Shown in pieces: positions 7,774-15,464 of a stretch of DNA of 39,381 bases (positions are counted from its first letter, which is position 1; every line of letters begins with the position of its first letter). This stretch comes from Lachnospiraceae bacterium (GTDB lineage: Bacteria; Bacillota; Clostridia; Lachnospirales; Lachnospiraceae). The stretch is from NCBI GenBank assembly GCA_022769005.1, contig JALEKK010000009.1, positions 1 to 39,381 on the forward strand, in the 5' to 3' direction. The translations under genes and the position numbers were made by a program. The notes under the pieces are model-generated. The model did no database searches, was not told where the DNA came from, and saw only the letters and a program-made list of their open reading frames with translations.

Positions 7774-8843
7774 TGGATGAAAATATAAGCTATGAAAACA
7801 TTTTGCAAAGAATGCTTGATAGAGTTCCAGAAACCTTAGATAAACGAGAAGGATCTATTATATATGATGCACTTGCTCCCGCTGCCATGGAATTTATGGC
7901 AATGTATCTTGAAAGGAAAAGGATAATGGATGAGACATATGCCGATACTGCCTCAAGAGAATATTTAATAAAAAGAACAGGAGAGAGAGGTATTTATCCG
8001 TATCCTGCAACAAATACAATTTTAAAAGCAGAAGTCACACCAATAAATGTGAATGTTCCAATTGGTTCAAGATTCTCATTAGATAAGCTAAATTATATTA
8101 TCACAGAAAAAATCAAAGATGGGGAATATAAACTTCAGTGTGAAACAAAAGGTGTTGTAGGTAATACTTATTTTGGTAATTTAATACCAATCGATTATAT
8201 TGACGGATTAGAAACTATAAAAATTACAGAGCTGTTGATTCCAGGCGAAGATGAGGAAGATACCGAAGCGTTTAGGCAAAGATTCTTTGACACTTTTGAC
8301 AGTCAGGCTTTTGGTGGAAATAAAGCAGATTACAAAGAAAAGGTTAATGCAATTAAGGGTGTCGGTGGTGTGAAGGTCTATCCTGTTTGGAATGGTGGCG
8401 GTACTGTAAAACTTACAATAATTAGTTCTAATTTTGAAAAGCCGTCTGAAACACTTATAAATAATGTTCAAACCGCGATAGATCCAATACAAAATCAGGG
8501 ACAAGGTGATGGTATAGCACCAATAGGACATGTTGTTACTGTCTTTGGATGTGGAGAAACAACAGTTGATATTACTACAAAAATAGTATTTCAAAACGAT
8601 TGGACTTGGGAAGATTTAAAACCGTATGCAGAAAAAGCAGTTGATGATTATTTTAAAGAACTCTCATCAAAGTGGGAAAATGAAGAACATATAATTGTCA
8701 GAATCAGTCAGATTGAAAATAGATTTTTAAATCTTACAGGAGTGCTTGATATCTCTGATACGAAGCTCAATGGACAAAATAAAAATATTCTCATTGAACT
8801 AGATAACATCCCTAAAAGGGGGGTGGTGACAAATGCAGAATAG
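7773..8843 (+). CDS. xkdT: Baseplate J-like protein (XkdT-like)
   Basis: This 356-residue protein belongs to the baseplate J/gp47 family, the wedge component that links hub to tail fibres. Diagnostic segments are KREGSIIYDALAPAAMEFM near residue 25, ETYADTASREYLIKRTGERG near residue 50, and GEDEEDTEAFRQRFFDTFDS near residue 160 with the GGNKADYKEKVNAIKGVGGV segment after it. The start ATG 7773 shares one base with the preceding TAA and follows AAAGGTGGTGAG. Complete and of usual length. Confidence 0.93.
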   Translation: MDENISYENILQRMLDRVPETLDKREGSIIYDALAPAAMEFMAMYLERKRIMDETYADTASREYLIKRTGERGIYPYPATNTILKAEVTPINVNVPIGSRFSLDKLNYIITEKIKDGEYKLQCETKGVVGNTYFGNLIPIDYIDGLETIKITELLIPGEDEEDTEAFRQRFFDTFDSQAFGGNKADYKEKVNAIKGVGGVKVYPVWNGGGTVKLTIISSNFEKPSETLINNVQTAIDPIQNQGQGDGIAPIGHVVTVFGCGETTVDITTKIVFQNDWTWEDLKPYAEKAVDDYFKELSSKWENEEHIIVRISQIENRFLNLTGVLDISDTKLNGQNKNILIELDNIPKRGVVTNAE

Positions 8844-9405
8844 AAAACTAATTGATTATCTACCAGCCTTTATGCAGGATGTGGTAGAAATGAATGTGAT
8901 TTTAGACGTTATAGAACAACCTGAAATTGTTAAACTCTGGGAAGCTTTTGATGACGCTATGAATGACCAATTTATTATGGATGCCACTGAAAATGGTGTC
9001 GAAAAATGGGAGGAGATTCTTAAAATCACACCGAAGCCAACATCCACATTAGATGAACGAAAATTTACAATTTTAACAAGGCTCAATGAACAACTTCCCT
9101 ATACAATGCGAACATTGGATAATTCATTAAAGGCTTTATGTGGTGAAAACAAATACTCTATAGAACTTACATCAAATGAATATACTCTACTTGTTAAATT
9201 AGCATTGATTGCAAAGAACAATTTTAACGATGTTGTAAACTTACTAAATAGGGTTCTACCAGCTAATATAATAATAAAGGTTCAGATTATGTATAACTCT
9301 CATAAGAAATTATCAGTATACACACATGAAAAATTAAGACAATCTAACCACAGTAATTTGAGAAATGAGGTGCTTGAAATTGGCTACAGAAACAACGAAT
9401 TATAA
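8833..9405 (+). CDS. xkdU: DUF2313 (YmfQ/XkdU-like) tail protein
   Basis: The 190-residue protein starts MQNRKLIDYLPAFMQDVVEM, the classic YPxFMQD-type start of YmfQ/XkdU proteins, and contains TLDERKFTILTRLNEQLPYT, typical of DUF2313. A strong AAGGGGGGTGGTG ribosome binding site lies at 8814-8826 inside the end of the baseplate J gene. Family members join the wedge to the fibre. The C-terminal 25 residues overlap the start of the fibre gene. Confidence 0.85.
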   Translation: MQNRKLIDYLPAFMQDVVEMNVILDVIEQPEIVKLWEAFDDAMNDQFIMDATENGVEKWEEILKITPKPTSTLDERKFTILTRLNEQLPYTMRTLDNSLKALCGENKYSIELTSNEYTLLVKLALIAKNNFNDVVNLLNRVLPANIIIKVQIMYNSHKKLSVYTHEKLRQSNHSNLRNEVLEIGYRNNEL

Positions 9406-10585
9406 ATTAAAAAAACCTGCTCAAGAAGATTTTTATAACATTGATGATCATAACGGTAATATGGACAAAATTGATGATGCTTTAATTAAACTAAATACTG
9501 CTGTTGATATTTTGAAAAATAACACAAATATTCCTTCTGTAAAAGCAAATAGTAGTGCCGAGATAAATGCCTTACCACAGGGCATTTATTTTTTTACCGG
9601 AAATGCATCGATAACCGATAAAGACAGCATGATTGCAGGATTGGATTATCAAGGCTTATCTATGATTGATGATAATCAAGCGACACAGTTGTTATTTAAC
9701 GGTTCAAAATTTGCAATCAGATTTGATGAGAAGGTTGCGGATGTAAATAATCCACATTACAGCGAATGGCTTAAATTCGTGGATGAAAACAAAGTCGCAA
9801 CAAATATTGTATATGGACTTATTAAAACTGCAACAGATAACGATATGTTAGGCAATGGTTCAGATGTGGCAATTACTCCAGCTGTTTATCAGAATGTAAC
9901 AGATTGCAGACATGAAAGTACATCATATGCTGTCGGAAACAGAGTTGATTGCATGTTCCATAATGAATTTTACTTGGAGTGTATACAAGCAGGCACAACC
10001 GCTACGGATAGACTTGATACAAGAAATGTATCACATGGTCAGGAGATTACAGACGGAACAGTAAAATGGATTGTTCGAAGTCATACAAACACTGTGCTCG
10101 GGAAAGTAGCAGATGATAAAGGCAATATAGATATTTCAGACAAAGTAGCTGCATCATTTAAAGGAAGAACGGGTAATATAAAACCATTAGCAGGCGATTA
10201 CTCAGCAAAGCAAATCACATACAATGATAGCAATGTTTTTGACGAATTAACTAATTTAAAAACCGCATTAGAAAGCAAAGTAACCGAATTAGAATCCAAA
10301 ATAACCGCACTAAAATCCAAAGTAGAAAGCAAAACGGCATATCTGACATGGGGAACATCTTTAACCTTCAAAATGGATAAACAGCATCCACATGCCCTTG
10401 TAATTACTACTAATGGGTGGGTTTACTCCGTATGGAACTCTGGAAGTGGGGTGTTTAATGAGTTAATACACTCAACAAATAATGCTCAGGCAAAGCCTAC
10501 ATTTGTATCAAGTGGAACAGAAGCGGATAGAACAGTAACCATTAAGTTTAATAGTGATAATGCGGCAACAGTAATTATGGCATAA
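9380..10585 (+). CDS. Tail fibre protein with trimeric coiled-coil segment
   Basis: A 401-residue protein read from TTG 9380 (ATETTNYKLKKPAQEDFYNI), preceded by GAGGTG at 9367-9372; an ATG at 9365 is in frame but lacks such spacing. The N-terminus is the common Firmicutes phage fibre anchor (NYKLxKPxxxDFYNIxDxNxNxDxID). Residues about 294-318 form a heptad repeat, LKTALES KVTELES KITALKS, suggesting trimer formation. The C-terminal 80 residues (from YLTWGTSLTF) are a beta-rich tip, probably the receptor-binding part. It is the last structural gene before lysis genes. Host receptor cannot be told from sequence. Confidence 0.82.
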   Translation: MATETTNYKLKKPAQEDFYNIDDHNGNMDKIDDALIKLNTAVDILKNNTNIPSVKANSSAEINALPQGIYFFTGNASITDKDSMIAGLDYQGLSMIDDNQATQLLFNGSKFAIRFDEKVADVNNPHYSEWLKFVDENKVATNIVYGLIKTATDNDMLGNGSDVAITPAVYQNVTDCRHESTSYAVGNRVDCMFHNEFYLECIQAGTTATDRLDTRNVSHGQEITDGTVKWIVRSHTNTVLGKVADDKGNIDISDKVAASFKGRTGNIKPLAGDYSAKQITYNDSNVFDELTNLKTALESKVTELESKITALKSKVESKTAYLTWGTSLTFKMDKQHPHALVITTNGWVYSVWNSGSGVFNELIHSTNNAQAKPTFVSSGTEADRTVTIKFNSDNAATVIMA

Positions 10586-10602
10586 AAAGGAGATTAATTA
10601 TT

Positions 10603-10866
10603 ATGTATGATGTAGCAACTTTCACAACAATAATAGCATTATGCTATTTCATAGGAGTTATAGTAAAACAAATACCAGCAATTAAGAATAATTACATCCC
10701 GTTAATCGTTGGAGCAAGCGGGGCGATATTAGGTGTTATCGGATACTTTACAATCCCAGACTATCCAGCTAGTGATATATTAACAGCTATATCTGTAGGT
10801 GTTGCAAGCGGACTAACATCAACAGGCGTTGACCAGCTTGTAAAAAGAACAGCAGAGAAAGGATGA
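10603..10866 (+). CDS. Phage holin
   Basis: An 87-residue protein with three hydrophobic segments: FTTIIALCYFIGVIV (residues 7-21), YIPLIVGASGAILGVIGYF (31-49) and ILTAISVGVASGLTSTG (60-76). The charged tail is DQLVKRTAEKG. This matches the phage holin 5 (subfamily 2) type common in clostridial phages. Holins form membrane lesions that time lysis and let the endolysin reach the wall. AAAAGGAG stands 11 bases before the ATG. The position next to the amidase gene supports the call. Confidence 0.85.
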   Translation: MYDVATFTTIIALCYFIGVIVKQIPAIKNNYIPLIVGASGAILGVIGYFTIPDYPASDILTAISVGVASGLTSTGVDQLVKRTAEKG

Positions 10867-10872
10867 TTAAAG

Positions 10873-11202
10873 TTGGAGACAATCATCGTTGCGATAGTAA
10901 CAGCCATAGCGAGCGTATTAGGCAGTAACGGAATATGGGCATATTTCTCACAAAAAAGCAATAAAAATAGCGTTGAAAGAAAAGCCTTAATGGGCTTAAT
11001 TCACAATCGAATATGCGAGTTGTGCGAGAGATATATTGTCAGAGGTTACATTTTAGAGTGGGAATATGAGGACTTAATTAGCTACATGTATCAGTCTTAT
11101 AAAACATTAGGCGGAAATGGTACAGCGGAGAAGTTAGTTAAGGAAGTTGAGAAGCTACCGATTTATTTTGACGAGAAAGGAGCGACAAATGGCAACTTAT
11201 AA
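10873..11202 (+). CDS. Small membrane-anchored phage protein of the lysis module
   Basis: Read from TTG 10873 (AAAGGA at 10857-10862 gives 10-base spacing) to TAA 11200-11202, 109 residues. A single N-terminal hydrophobic helix, IIVAIVTAIASVLGSNGIWAY, precedes a charged helical domain with KALMGLIHNRICELCERYIV and LEWEYEDLISYMYQSYKTLG. Such proteins often lie between holin and endolysin in Firmicutes phages; a second holin, an antiholin or a lysis regulator are all possible. Its end overlaps the endolysin start by 14 bases. No function is assigned. Confidence 0.75.
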   Translation: METIIVAIVTAIASVLGSNGIWAYFSQKSNKNSVERKALMGLIHNRICELCERYIVRGYILEWEYEDLISYMYQSYKTLGGNGTAEKLVKEVEKLPIYFDEKGATNGNL

Positions 11203-12151
11203 CGTACATGCAGGACATAACTTTAAAGTCCCTGGAGCATCGGGTATGTTTTCAGAAACTGAAGAAGATAGAAAAGTGAAGGATGCAGTTATTTCAAAGC
11301 TTAGGCAGCTGGGGCATACTGTATATGACTGTACAGACAATGATGGTGTGACACAGTCACAGAATTTAGCTAATATAGTTAGAAAGTGTAATAGCCACTC
11401 TGTTGACTTAGACATATCTATTCATTTCAATGCAAGTAACGGTCAAGGACATGGTACAGAAGTATTATTATTTGGTAATGGTAGACATAGAGATATTGGG
11501 CAGAGAATTGTTAATGAAATCTCAGCATTAGGATTTACTAATAGAGGTATTAAAGATGGCTCAAATCTTTATGTTGTAAAATATACTAATGCATTAGCTA
11601 TTCTTATTGAGTGCTGTTTCTGTGACAATTCAGAGGACGCAAGGATATACAACGCCGAAACAATGGCGGCGGCAATTGTAAAAGGCATTACCGGGCAGAC
11701 AGTAAAACCGATACAGCCGGCAAAAGCGCCGACAAACGGCAGGCATGAAATTGTAGTTGAATGCACAGCTGATGTGTTGAATAGAAGGAAAGAACCTTCT
11801 TTAAACGCTGATATAGTTGGAAAAGAAAACAAAGGTTACCAGAACAGAATTATCGAGAAACGATATAACGACGGTATGTGGTGGTTTAAGGATATAGCCG
11901 GATACTGGATAAGTGCCAATTATGTTAAAGATGTAATTTACACTTGCACCACGCCAGCGTTAAATCGTCGCTCTGAGCCGTCTATGAATTCTAAAATAGT
12001 AGGAACAGATAGAAGTGGCAACGCTCATAGAATCAAGCAATATAAAACGGCTGACGGTGTTAAATGGGCGCAGGATATAGCCGGATACTGGTTTAGTACA
12101 AATCAGAAATATATGAAGAAATCTTTAAATGATTGCAATCTAAACATTTAA
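11189..12151 (+). CDS. Endolysin: N-acetylmuramoyl-L-alanine amidase with two SH3-like repeats
   Basis: A 320-residue protein starting at ATG 11189 (GAAAGGAG at 11175-11182), not at an upstream in-frame ATG inside the preceding gene. Residues 1-175 are an Amidase_3 domain: zinc ligands are probably His10 (VHAGHN), Glu25 or Glu26 and His79 (ISIHFN), with catalytic Glu141 (LIECCF). It would cut the bond between N-acetylmuramic acid and L-alanine. A proline/alanine linker leads to two C-terminal SH3-like repeats of about 55 residues, recognisable by LNRRKEPS and LNRRSEPS and by DIAGYWIS and DIAGYWFS, which probably bind the cell wall. No signal peptide, so export depends on the holin. Confidence 0.93.
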   Translation: MATYNVHAGHNFKVPGASGMFSETEEDRKVKDAVISKLRQLGHTVYDCTDNDGVTQSQNLANIVRKCNSHSVDLDISIHFNASNGQGHGTEVLLFGNGRHRDIGQRIVNEISALGFTNRGIKDGSNLYVVKYTNALAILIECCFCDNSEDARIYNAETMAAAIVKGITGQTVKPIQPAKAPTNGRHEIVVECTADVLNRRKEPSLNADIVGKENKGYQNRIIEKRYNDGMWWFKDIAGYWISANYVKDVIYTCTTPALNRRSEPSMNSKIVGTDRSGNAHRIKQYKTADGVKWAQDIAGYWFSTNQKYMKKSLNDCNLNI

Positions 12152-12156
12152 AAAAT

Positions 12157-12197
12157 GGGGCTTATGGGTTAATATACTTATAAGCCCTTTATTTTTT
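12157..12197 (+). terminator. Terminator after endolysin
   Basis: GGGCTTAT at 12158-12165 pairs with ATAAGCCC at 12180-12187, followed by TTTATTTTTT. This is a clear intrinsic terminator that ends the late tail and lysis transcript. Confidence 0.85.
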
Positions 12198-12219
12198 ACA
12201 GTTTGTAAGCGGAGGAAAT

Positions 12220-12420
12220 ATGGAAAAAGTACGAGAAGAATATATTGAGATTATAGGCGGTGAAATACCTATCAGCCTGTATGTTAAAGATGAAAAAGAA
12301 TACCATATATTAGTTGACGGCGTTGAATGGATCAATACAACGAATAGAACTCATGCGATAGTGTTATTTGAAATGATGTGGGACAATCTGACCGACTATA
12401 TGAATTATGAAATGAAATAA
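12220..12420 (+). CDS. Small protein of unknown function (66 aa)
   Basis: Starts at ATG 12220 after GCGGAGGAAAT (strong site). The 66 residues are acidic, EEYIEIIGGEIPISLYVKDE near the start and ending in a helical FEMMWDNLTDYMNYEMK. I do not recognise a family. It lies between two intrinsic terminators, so either it has its own promoter in the 32 bases after the first or it depends on readthrough. It is probably an accessory phage gene. Confidence 0.6.
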   Translation: MEKVREEYIEIIGGEIPISLYVKDEKEYHILVDGVEWINTTNRTHAIVLFEMMWDNLTDYMNYEMK

Positions 12421-12424
12421 AAAC

Positions 12425-12449
12425 AAAGCCCCTTAATGGGGCTTTTGTA
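12425..12449. terminator. Bidirectional terminator between convergent small genes
   Basis: AAAGCCCC 12425-12432 pairs with GGGGCTTT 12438-12445 around a 5-base loop; the T run follows on the plus strand and A residues precede, giving a T run on the minus strand. It would end both the 66-residue gene and the leftward ribbon-helix-helix gene. Confidence 0.85.
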
Positions 12450-12632
12450 TTACAAATGATTTTCAATATCTTTTCTTATTAATTCTTTAATATATCCCTG
12501 TTTATTACCGACATTATTAAGCTTTTCAATTATATCTAAATCTGTTTCCTTATTTAATCGAATATTAATACACATTCTCTTTTGCTCATACTTGTCTTGC
12601 GCTTTTATTAATGCTTCACTTCTTTTATTCAT
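12450..12632 (-). CDS. Ribbon-helix-helix DNA-binding protein, probable autorepressor
   Basis: A 60-residue protein, MNKRSEALIKAQDKYEQKRM at its start, then a short beta strand MCINIRLN and two helices (KETDLDIIEKLNNV and QGYIKELIRKDIEN). This is the size and layout of the Arc/CopG ribbon-helix-helix family, which bind DNA as dimers through the strand. The gene runs leftward, away from three identical palindromes at 12691-12761, one of which covers its own -35 box. Autorepression together with control of the rightward 168-residue gene is the natural reading. The upstream ribosome binding site is weak (AGGT), consistent with low expression. Confidence 0.75.
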   Translation of the reverse strand: MNKRSEALIKAQDKYEQKRMCINIRLNKETDLDIIEKLNNVGNKQGYIKELIRKDIENHL

Positions 12633-12670
12633 AATATTTTACCTATAAATCACTTTTTTATTTTTAATTG

Positions 12671-12699
12671 ATTATAAAACATACTGCTTTTATAGTAAA
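12671..12699 (-). promoter_or_regulatory. Promoter of the ribbon-helix-helix gene
   Basis: On the minus strand, -35 TTTACT (complement of 12694-12699) and -10 TATAAT (complement of 12671-12676) are separated by 17 bases. The -35 lies inside the first palindrome. Confidence 0.7.
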
Positions 12700-12761
12700 G
12701 ACTATAAATCATTTTAAAAAAATATAGTGTTGACTATATAATAAATATAGTATATACTATA
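12691..12761. promoter_or_regulatory. Three identical operator palindromes TATAGT-N4-ACTATA
   Basis: Perfect 6+6 inverted repeats with 4-base spacers are at 12691-12706, 12723-12738 and 12746-12761 (spacers AAAG, GTTG, ATAT). Centre-to-centre distances are 32 and 23 bases, about three and two helical turns. The first covers the -35 of the leftward gene, the second the -35 and the third the -10 of the rightward gene. A dimeric repressor from the adjacent ribbon-helix-helix gene is the likely ligand. Confidence 0.8.
12730..12758 (+). promoter_or_regulatory. Promoter of the 168-residue gene
   Basis: TTGACT 12730-12735 and TATACT 12753-12758 with a 17-base spacer form a near-consensus vegetative promoter about 50 bases upstream of the start codon at 12808. 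Both boxes lie in operator palindromes. Confidence 0.8.
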
Positions 12762-12807
12762 AACATAAAGAAAAGGGAACAGAAATAAGAAAGGCGGTAC
12801 AAAAAAA

Positions 12808-13314
12808 ATGGCTGGATATAATGGATATAGCATGAGTAACAATGCGGTTAGTGCTTATGAAAACGGAGAAAAACCATTCTCAAAATGGACTAAGGCGGAC
12901 ATTGTGAGAGAAATCAGAAACTCAGAATTAGAATTCAATTTTTCAATGGAAAAAATAAAGAAAGTGCCTGTAAAAGTGTTGCGCAACAGATGTTTAATAA
13001 AAACATCTTGGCATCATACTAGTTCTTATTACAATACAACAGACTTCTACAGCGTAGATTTAGACTTCTTAACGGAAGTTGATGATAAAAACATAGATGA
13101 ATGGATTGAAATTTATAATAAAAATAAAAACGAAGAAACAAAAGAAGAAAAGTGGGAATGTGAGTTCCTTGAATGGTCCGGGACAAGAAAGCATCCTAAG
13201 GCGACAGAGATAACAGAGATAGGAGTCGTTAAGGGCGACTGGTTTTACAGACAAGACGGTACTAAAAAGAAAACGACAGCAAACGGATTTAGATTTATAA
13301 AAAAGATTGATTAA
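12808..13314 (+). CDS. Unknown protein (168 aa) of the prophage accessory unit
   Basis: The protein starts MAGYNGYSMSNNAVSAYENG, with a helical SKWTKADIVREI segment near residue 25, a tyrosine-rich SWHHTSSYYNTTDFYSVDLD segment near residue 70, and a lysine-rich C-terminus. AAAGGCGG stands about 11 bases before ATG 12808. I recall similar openings (YSMSNNAVxAYExGExPxSKWTK) in other Firmicutes mobile elements but know no function. It lacks membrane segments or a signal peptide and is expected in the cytoplasm. Its strong promoter under repressor control and its place outside the structural genes suggest a lysogeny-expressed or induced accessory gene; antirepressor or phage-defence roles are only possibilities. 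Confidence 0.7.
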   Translation: MAGYNGYSMSNNAVSAYENGEKPFSKWTKADIVREIRNSELEFNFSMEKIKKVPVKVLRNRCLIKTSWHHTSSYYNTTDFYSVDLDFLTEVDDKNIDEWIEIYNKNKNEETKEEKWECEFLEWSGTRKHPKATEITEIGVVKGDWFYRQDGTKKKTTANGFRFIKKID

Positions 13315-13319
13315 AAAAA

Positions 13320-13350
13320 CAGCCCCAAAAAGGGCTGCTTTTTGTTTTTT
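13320..13350 (+). terminator. Terminator after the 168-residue gene
   Basis: CAGCCC 13320-13325 pairs with GGGCTG 13332-13337 and is followed by a T-rich tail (CTTTTTGTTTTTT). Confidence 0.85.
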
Positions 13351-13549
13351 TATGGGGCGAAAATGGGGCAAAACGGGGCAAATAATACGCCGTTATCTGC
13401 CAGTATAAAAAATGACAAAATGGCGGGATATGGCTTAAATACTGAATTTTTGTTATGTTTCGCCGATATACGCCGTGCGTTTTATATTTACATATGATAT
13501 ATGTAAATGTGTTTAACCGTCATTTTTGTATGGTTTGTTTAAAAATAAG
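13351..13549. other. Probable right prophage boundary region
   Basis: No gene is seen in these 199 bases. Three GGGGC boxes at 13354, 13365 and 13375 (spacing 11 and 10 bases) resemble arm-type binding sites of tyrosine integrases. Further right, ATTTACATAT 13486-13495 and ATATGTAAAT 13499-13508 form a perfect 10-bp inverted repeat with a 3-base spacer. Phage-type genes end on the left and host genes begin at 13550, so attR should be here. The exact core cannot be set without the left end. Confidence 0.5.
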
Positions 13550-14797
13550 TTAAATATTCGTAGTCATGGAATTGAAAGGGAAGCTTACTGTTATTTTAAA
13601 GTCGTGACCGTCCGCTGTGGAAGCGGATATTTTACCGCCGTGGGATGAAACTATCGCTTTAGCGACGGAAAGCCCTATGCCGTAACCGCCGGTTTCTGAA
13701 TTTCTGGATGAATCAGTGCGGTAGAACCTGTCAAATACGGAATTTAATTTTGAGCCGTCTACTTCCGTATCCGTGTAATTATGAATGCTTAATTGAGATT
13801 CTTTTCCGCTTTTTACCAGAGACACGGTAATATCCGTATCTGCCGAAGAGTATTTTATGGCGTTATCAATCAGAATACTGTTCAATTGCAGTATATATTT
13901 TTTATCTCCGTATAAATATATGTCGGGAGTAATATTATATACAATATTTTTGTGATGACTGTTTGCCAGTACATTAAAACTCTCAACACTTTCTTTAATT
14001 GCGTCGGAAAGTGAAAAATTGCTTTTTTTAATTACCTGTCCGCCTTCTTCTATTTTTGAAAGCATAATAAGATCATCGGTAAGAATACGCAGTCTTTCAA
14101 CCTGAGTTCTTATATCATCAAGACTTTCGTTTTTCTCATCGGATTCCATTTCCAATAAGTCTACATTTGCATTAATAATAGCTAACGGCGTTTTTATCTC
14201 ATGACCGGCATCCGTAATGAATTGTTTTTGCTTTTTATAACTTTCGGCAACAGGTCTGACAATCCTTCCGGAGATAATAAATATAATAAGAAATCCGGCT
14301 CCGAGTCCGATTGCTGCCATTATCAGACTTGTCGTACGGAAATCATTAAAATAAGCAAGTCTTCGATCACAGTCCAGGAATGTTATTATCGTATTGTCAT
14401 GATTTGTTGTTGCAACATAACGGTATATTCCCAAAAAACCGCTGGGACTTTTTGAATCATATACACTGTATCCGTACTTAACGGCGGTAGCGGCGTCAAC
14501 GGACATAATCTGATTGGTATTTACATTTGTTATATTGCCGTGTTTGTCAAATGTAATTGAGAAAAATCTGGATTCATATGCAGTTTCCGGCGATATTCTT
14601 ACGGATATTACATTTGAAGGCTGAAAATCATCGGGGAAAGCTCCCTTGTTCTCGGAAATCAGTGAAATAATCCCGTCCGCCTCTCTTATCATGGAGTTGT
14701 AATTAACTAAATTCATGGCAAAAACTATGGCGGCAAGCAGTACGAACAGTACGCTCGTTCCAAGCAATATAAATTTAATCTTTAATTTTTTAATCAT
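13550..14797 (-). CDS. Sensor histidine kinase
   Basis: The 415-residue membrane protein has two transmembrane helices (residues 9-30 and 156-177) enclosing a sensor domain of about 125 residues outside the cell. The H box is QFITDAGHEIKTPL with His199, the N box LIDNAIKYS with Asn312, the F box FDRFYRTDSSRN, and the G box GGYGIGLSVAKA near 367-378, all complete. There is almost no room for a HAMP domain (only about 12 residues between helix 2 and the H box). It overlaps the regulator gene by 8 bases and is translated after it. The signal is unknown; the neighbouring lipoprotein operon is the likely target. The gene ends just inside the prophage junction but looks intact. Confidence 0.92.
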   Translation of the reverse strand: MIKKLKIKFILLGTSVLFVLLAAIVFAMNLVNYNSMIREADGIISLISENKGAFPDDFQPSNVISVRISPETAYESRFFSITFDKHGNITNVNTNQIMSVDAATAVKYGYSVYDSKSPSGFLGIYRYVATTNHDNTIITFLDCDRRLAYFNDFRTTSLIMAAIGLGAGFLIIFIISGRIVRPVAESYKKQKQFITDAGHEIKTPLAIINANVDLLEMESDEKNESLDDIRTQVERLRILTDDLIMLSKIEEGGQVIKKSNFSLSDAIKESVESFNVLANSHHKNIVYNITPDIYLYGDKKYILQLNSILIDNAIKYSSADTDITVSLVKSGKESQLSIHNYTDTEVDGSKLNSVFDRFYRTDSSRNSETGGYGIGLSVAKAIVSSHGGKISASTADGHDFKITVSFPFNSMTTNI

Positions 14798-15464
14798 TTA
14801 TTAACTCCAGAGAATATCCCGAATTACGCGACGATTTAATGGTGAAATCCGCGTTAATGTTTTTAAGCTTTTTTCTAAGATATGAAATATAAGCCCATAC
14901 AACATTTATTTCGGTATCGCTGTCAAATCCCCATATTCGTTCCATAAGCGTATCGGCTGATATAAGCATTTTTGGATTTGACATAAACATTTCCATCATT
15001 TGAAACTCTTTGTTTGTAAGCTTTACGTTTCCGGTGTCTGATGTGAGTTCATATGTGGAAGTGTCAAGAGTTACATTGCCAAAATGCAGTTTATTGTCAA
15101 ATTGGGCTTCCTTTCGCGTAATGGCTCTTACAACCGCAAGCAGCTCCTGAGTATCAAAGGGCTTTGTTATGTAATAATTGGCTCCGCTGTCCAGTCCCAT
15201 AACCTTATCTTCAACATCCGATTTGGCCGTGAGGAGCAATATAGGTATTTGATTGCCGGATTCGCGAATTTTTTTTAATGCCGTAATTCCGTCCATAACA
15301 GGCATCATTACATCCATTAAAACTATGTCATAATTATCGGATGCAATATAATCCAATGCTTCTTTTCCGTTATATACCGCATCAACGGAGTAATAATTTT
15401 TTTCAAATATCTTCACAAGTACTCTTGAAAGAGCCTTTTCATCTTCCACAATTAATATTCTCAT
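14790..15464 (-). CDS. OmpR/PhoB-family response regulator
   Basis: A 224-residue protein read from ATG at 15464 (MRILIVEDEKALSRVLVKIF). A codon pair upstream there is another ATG (15470), but it touches the AAGGA, so the second one is better spaced. The receiver domain has the acidic pair in VEDE, phosphoacceptor Asp51 in VLMDVMMP, and the switch lysine in YITKPFD. The C-terminal winged helix ends with SSRNSGYSL. Upstream of the divergent lipoprotein operon, direct repeats at 15620-15636 could be its binding site. The partner kinase is encoded downstream. Confidence 0.92.
   Translation of the reverse strand: MRILIVEDEKALSRVLVKIFEKNYYSVDAVYNGKEALDYIASDNYDIVLMDVMMPVMDGITALKKIRESGNQIPILLLTAKSDVEDKVMGLDSGANYYITKPFDTQELLAVVRAITRKEAQFDNKLHFGNVTLDTSTYELTSDTGNVKLTNKEFQMMEMFMSNPKMLISADTLMERIWGFDSDTEINVVWAYISYLRKKLKNINADFTIKSSRNSGYSLELIND

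Noticed and set aside
8208-8594. Minus-strand frame of 128 codons within the baseplate J gene
   Set aside because: Lies wholly inside a well-supported family gene in a one-directional operon, with no start signal.
13550-14797. Truncation of the sensor kinase by prophage integration
   Set aside because: All kinase motifs through the G box and a normal C-terminal strand (KITVSFPF) are present, so any change by integration can only affect the last few residues.
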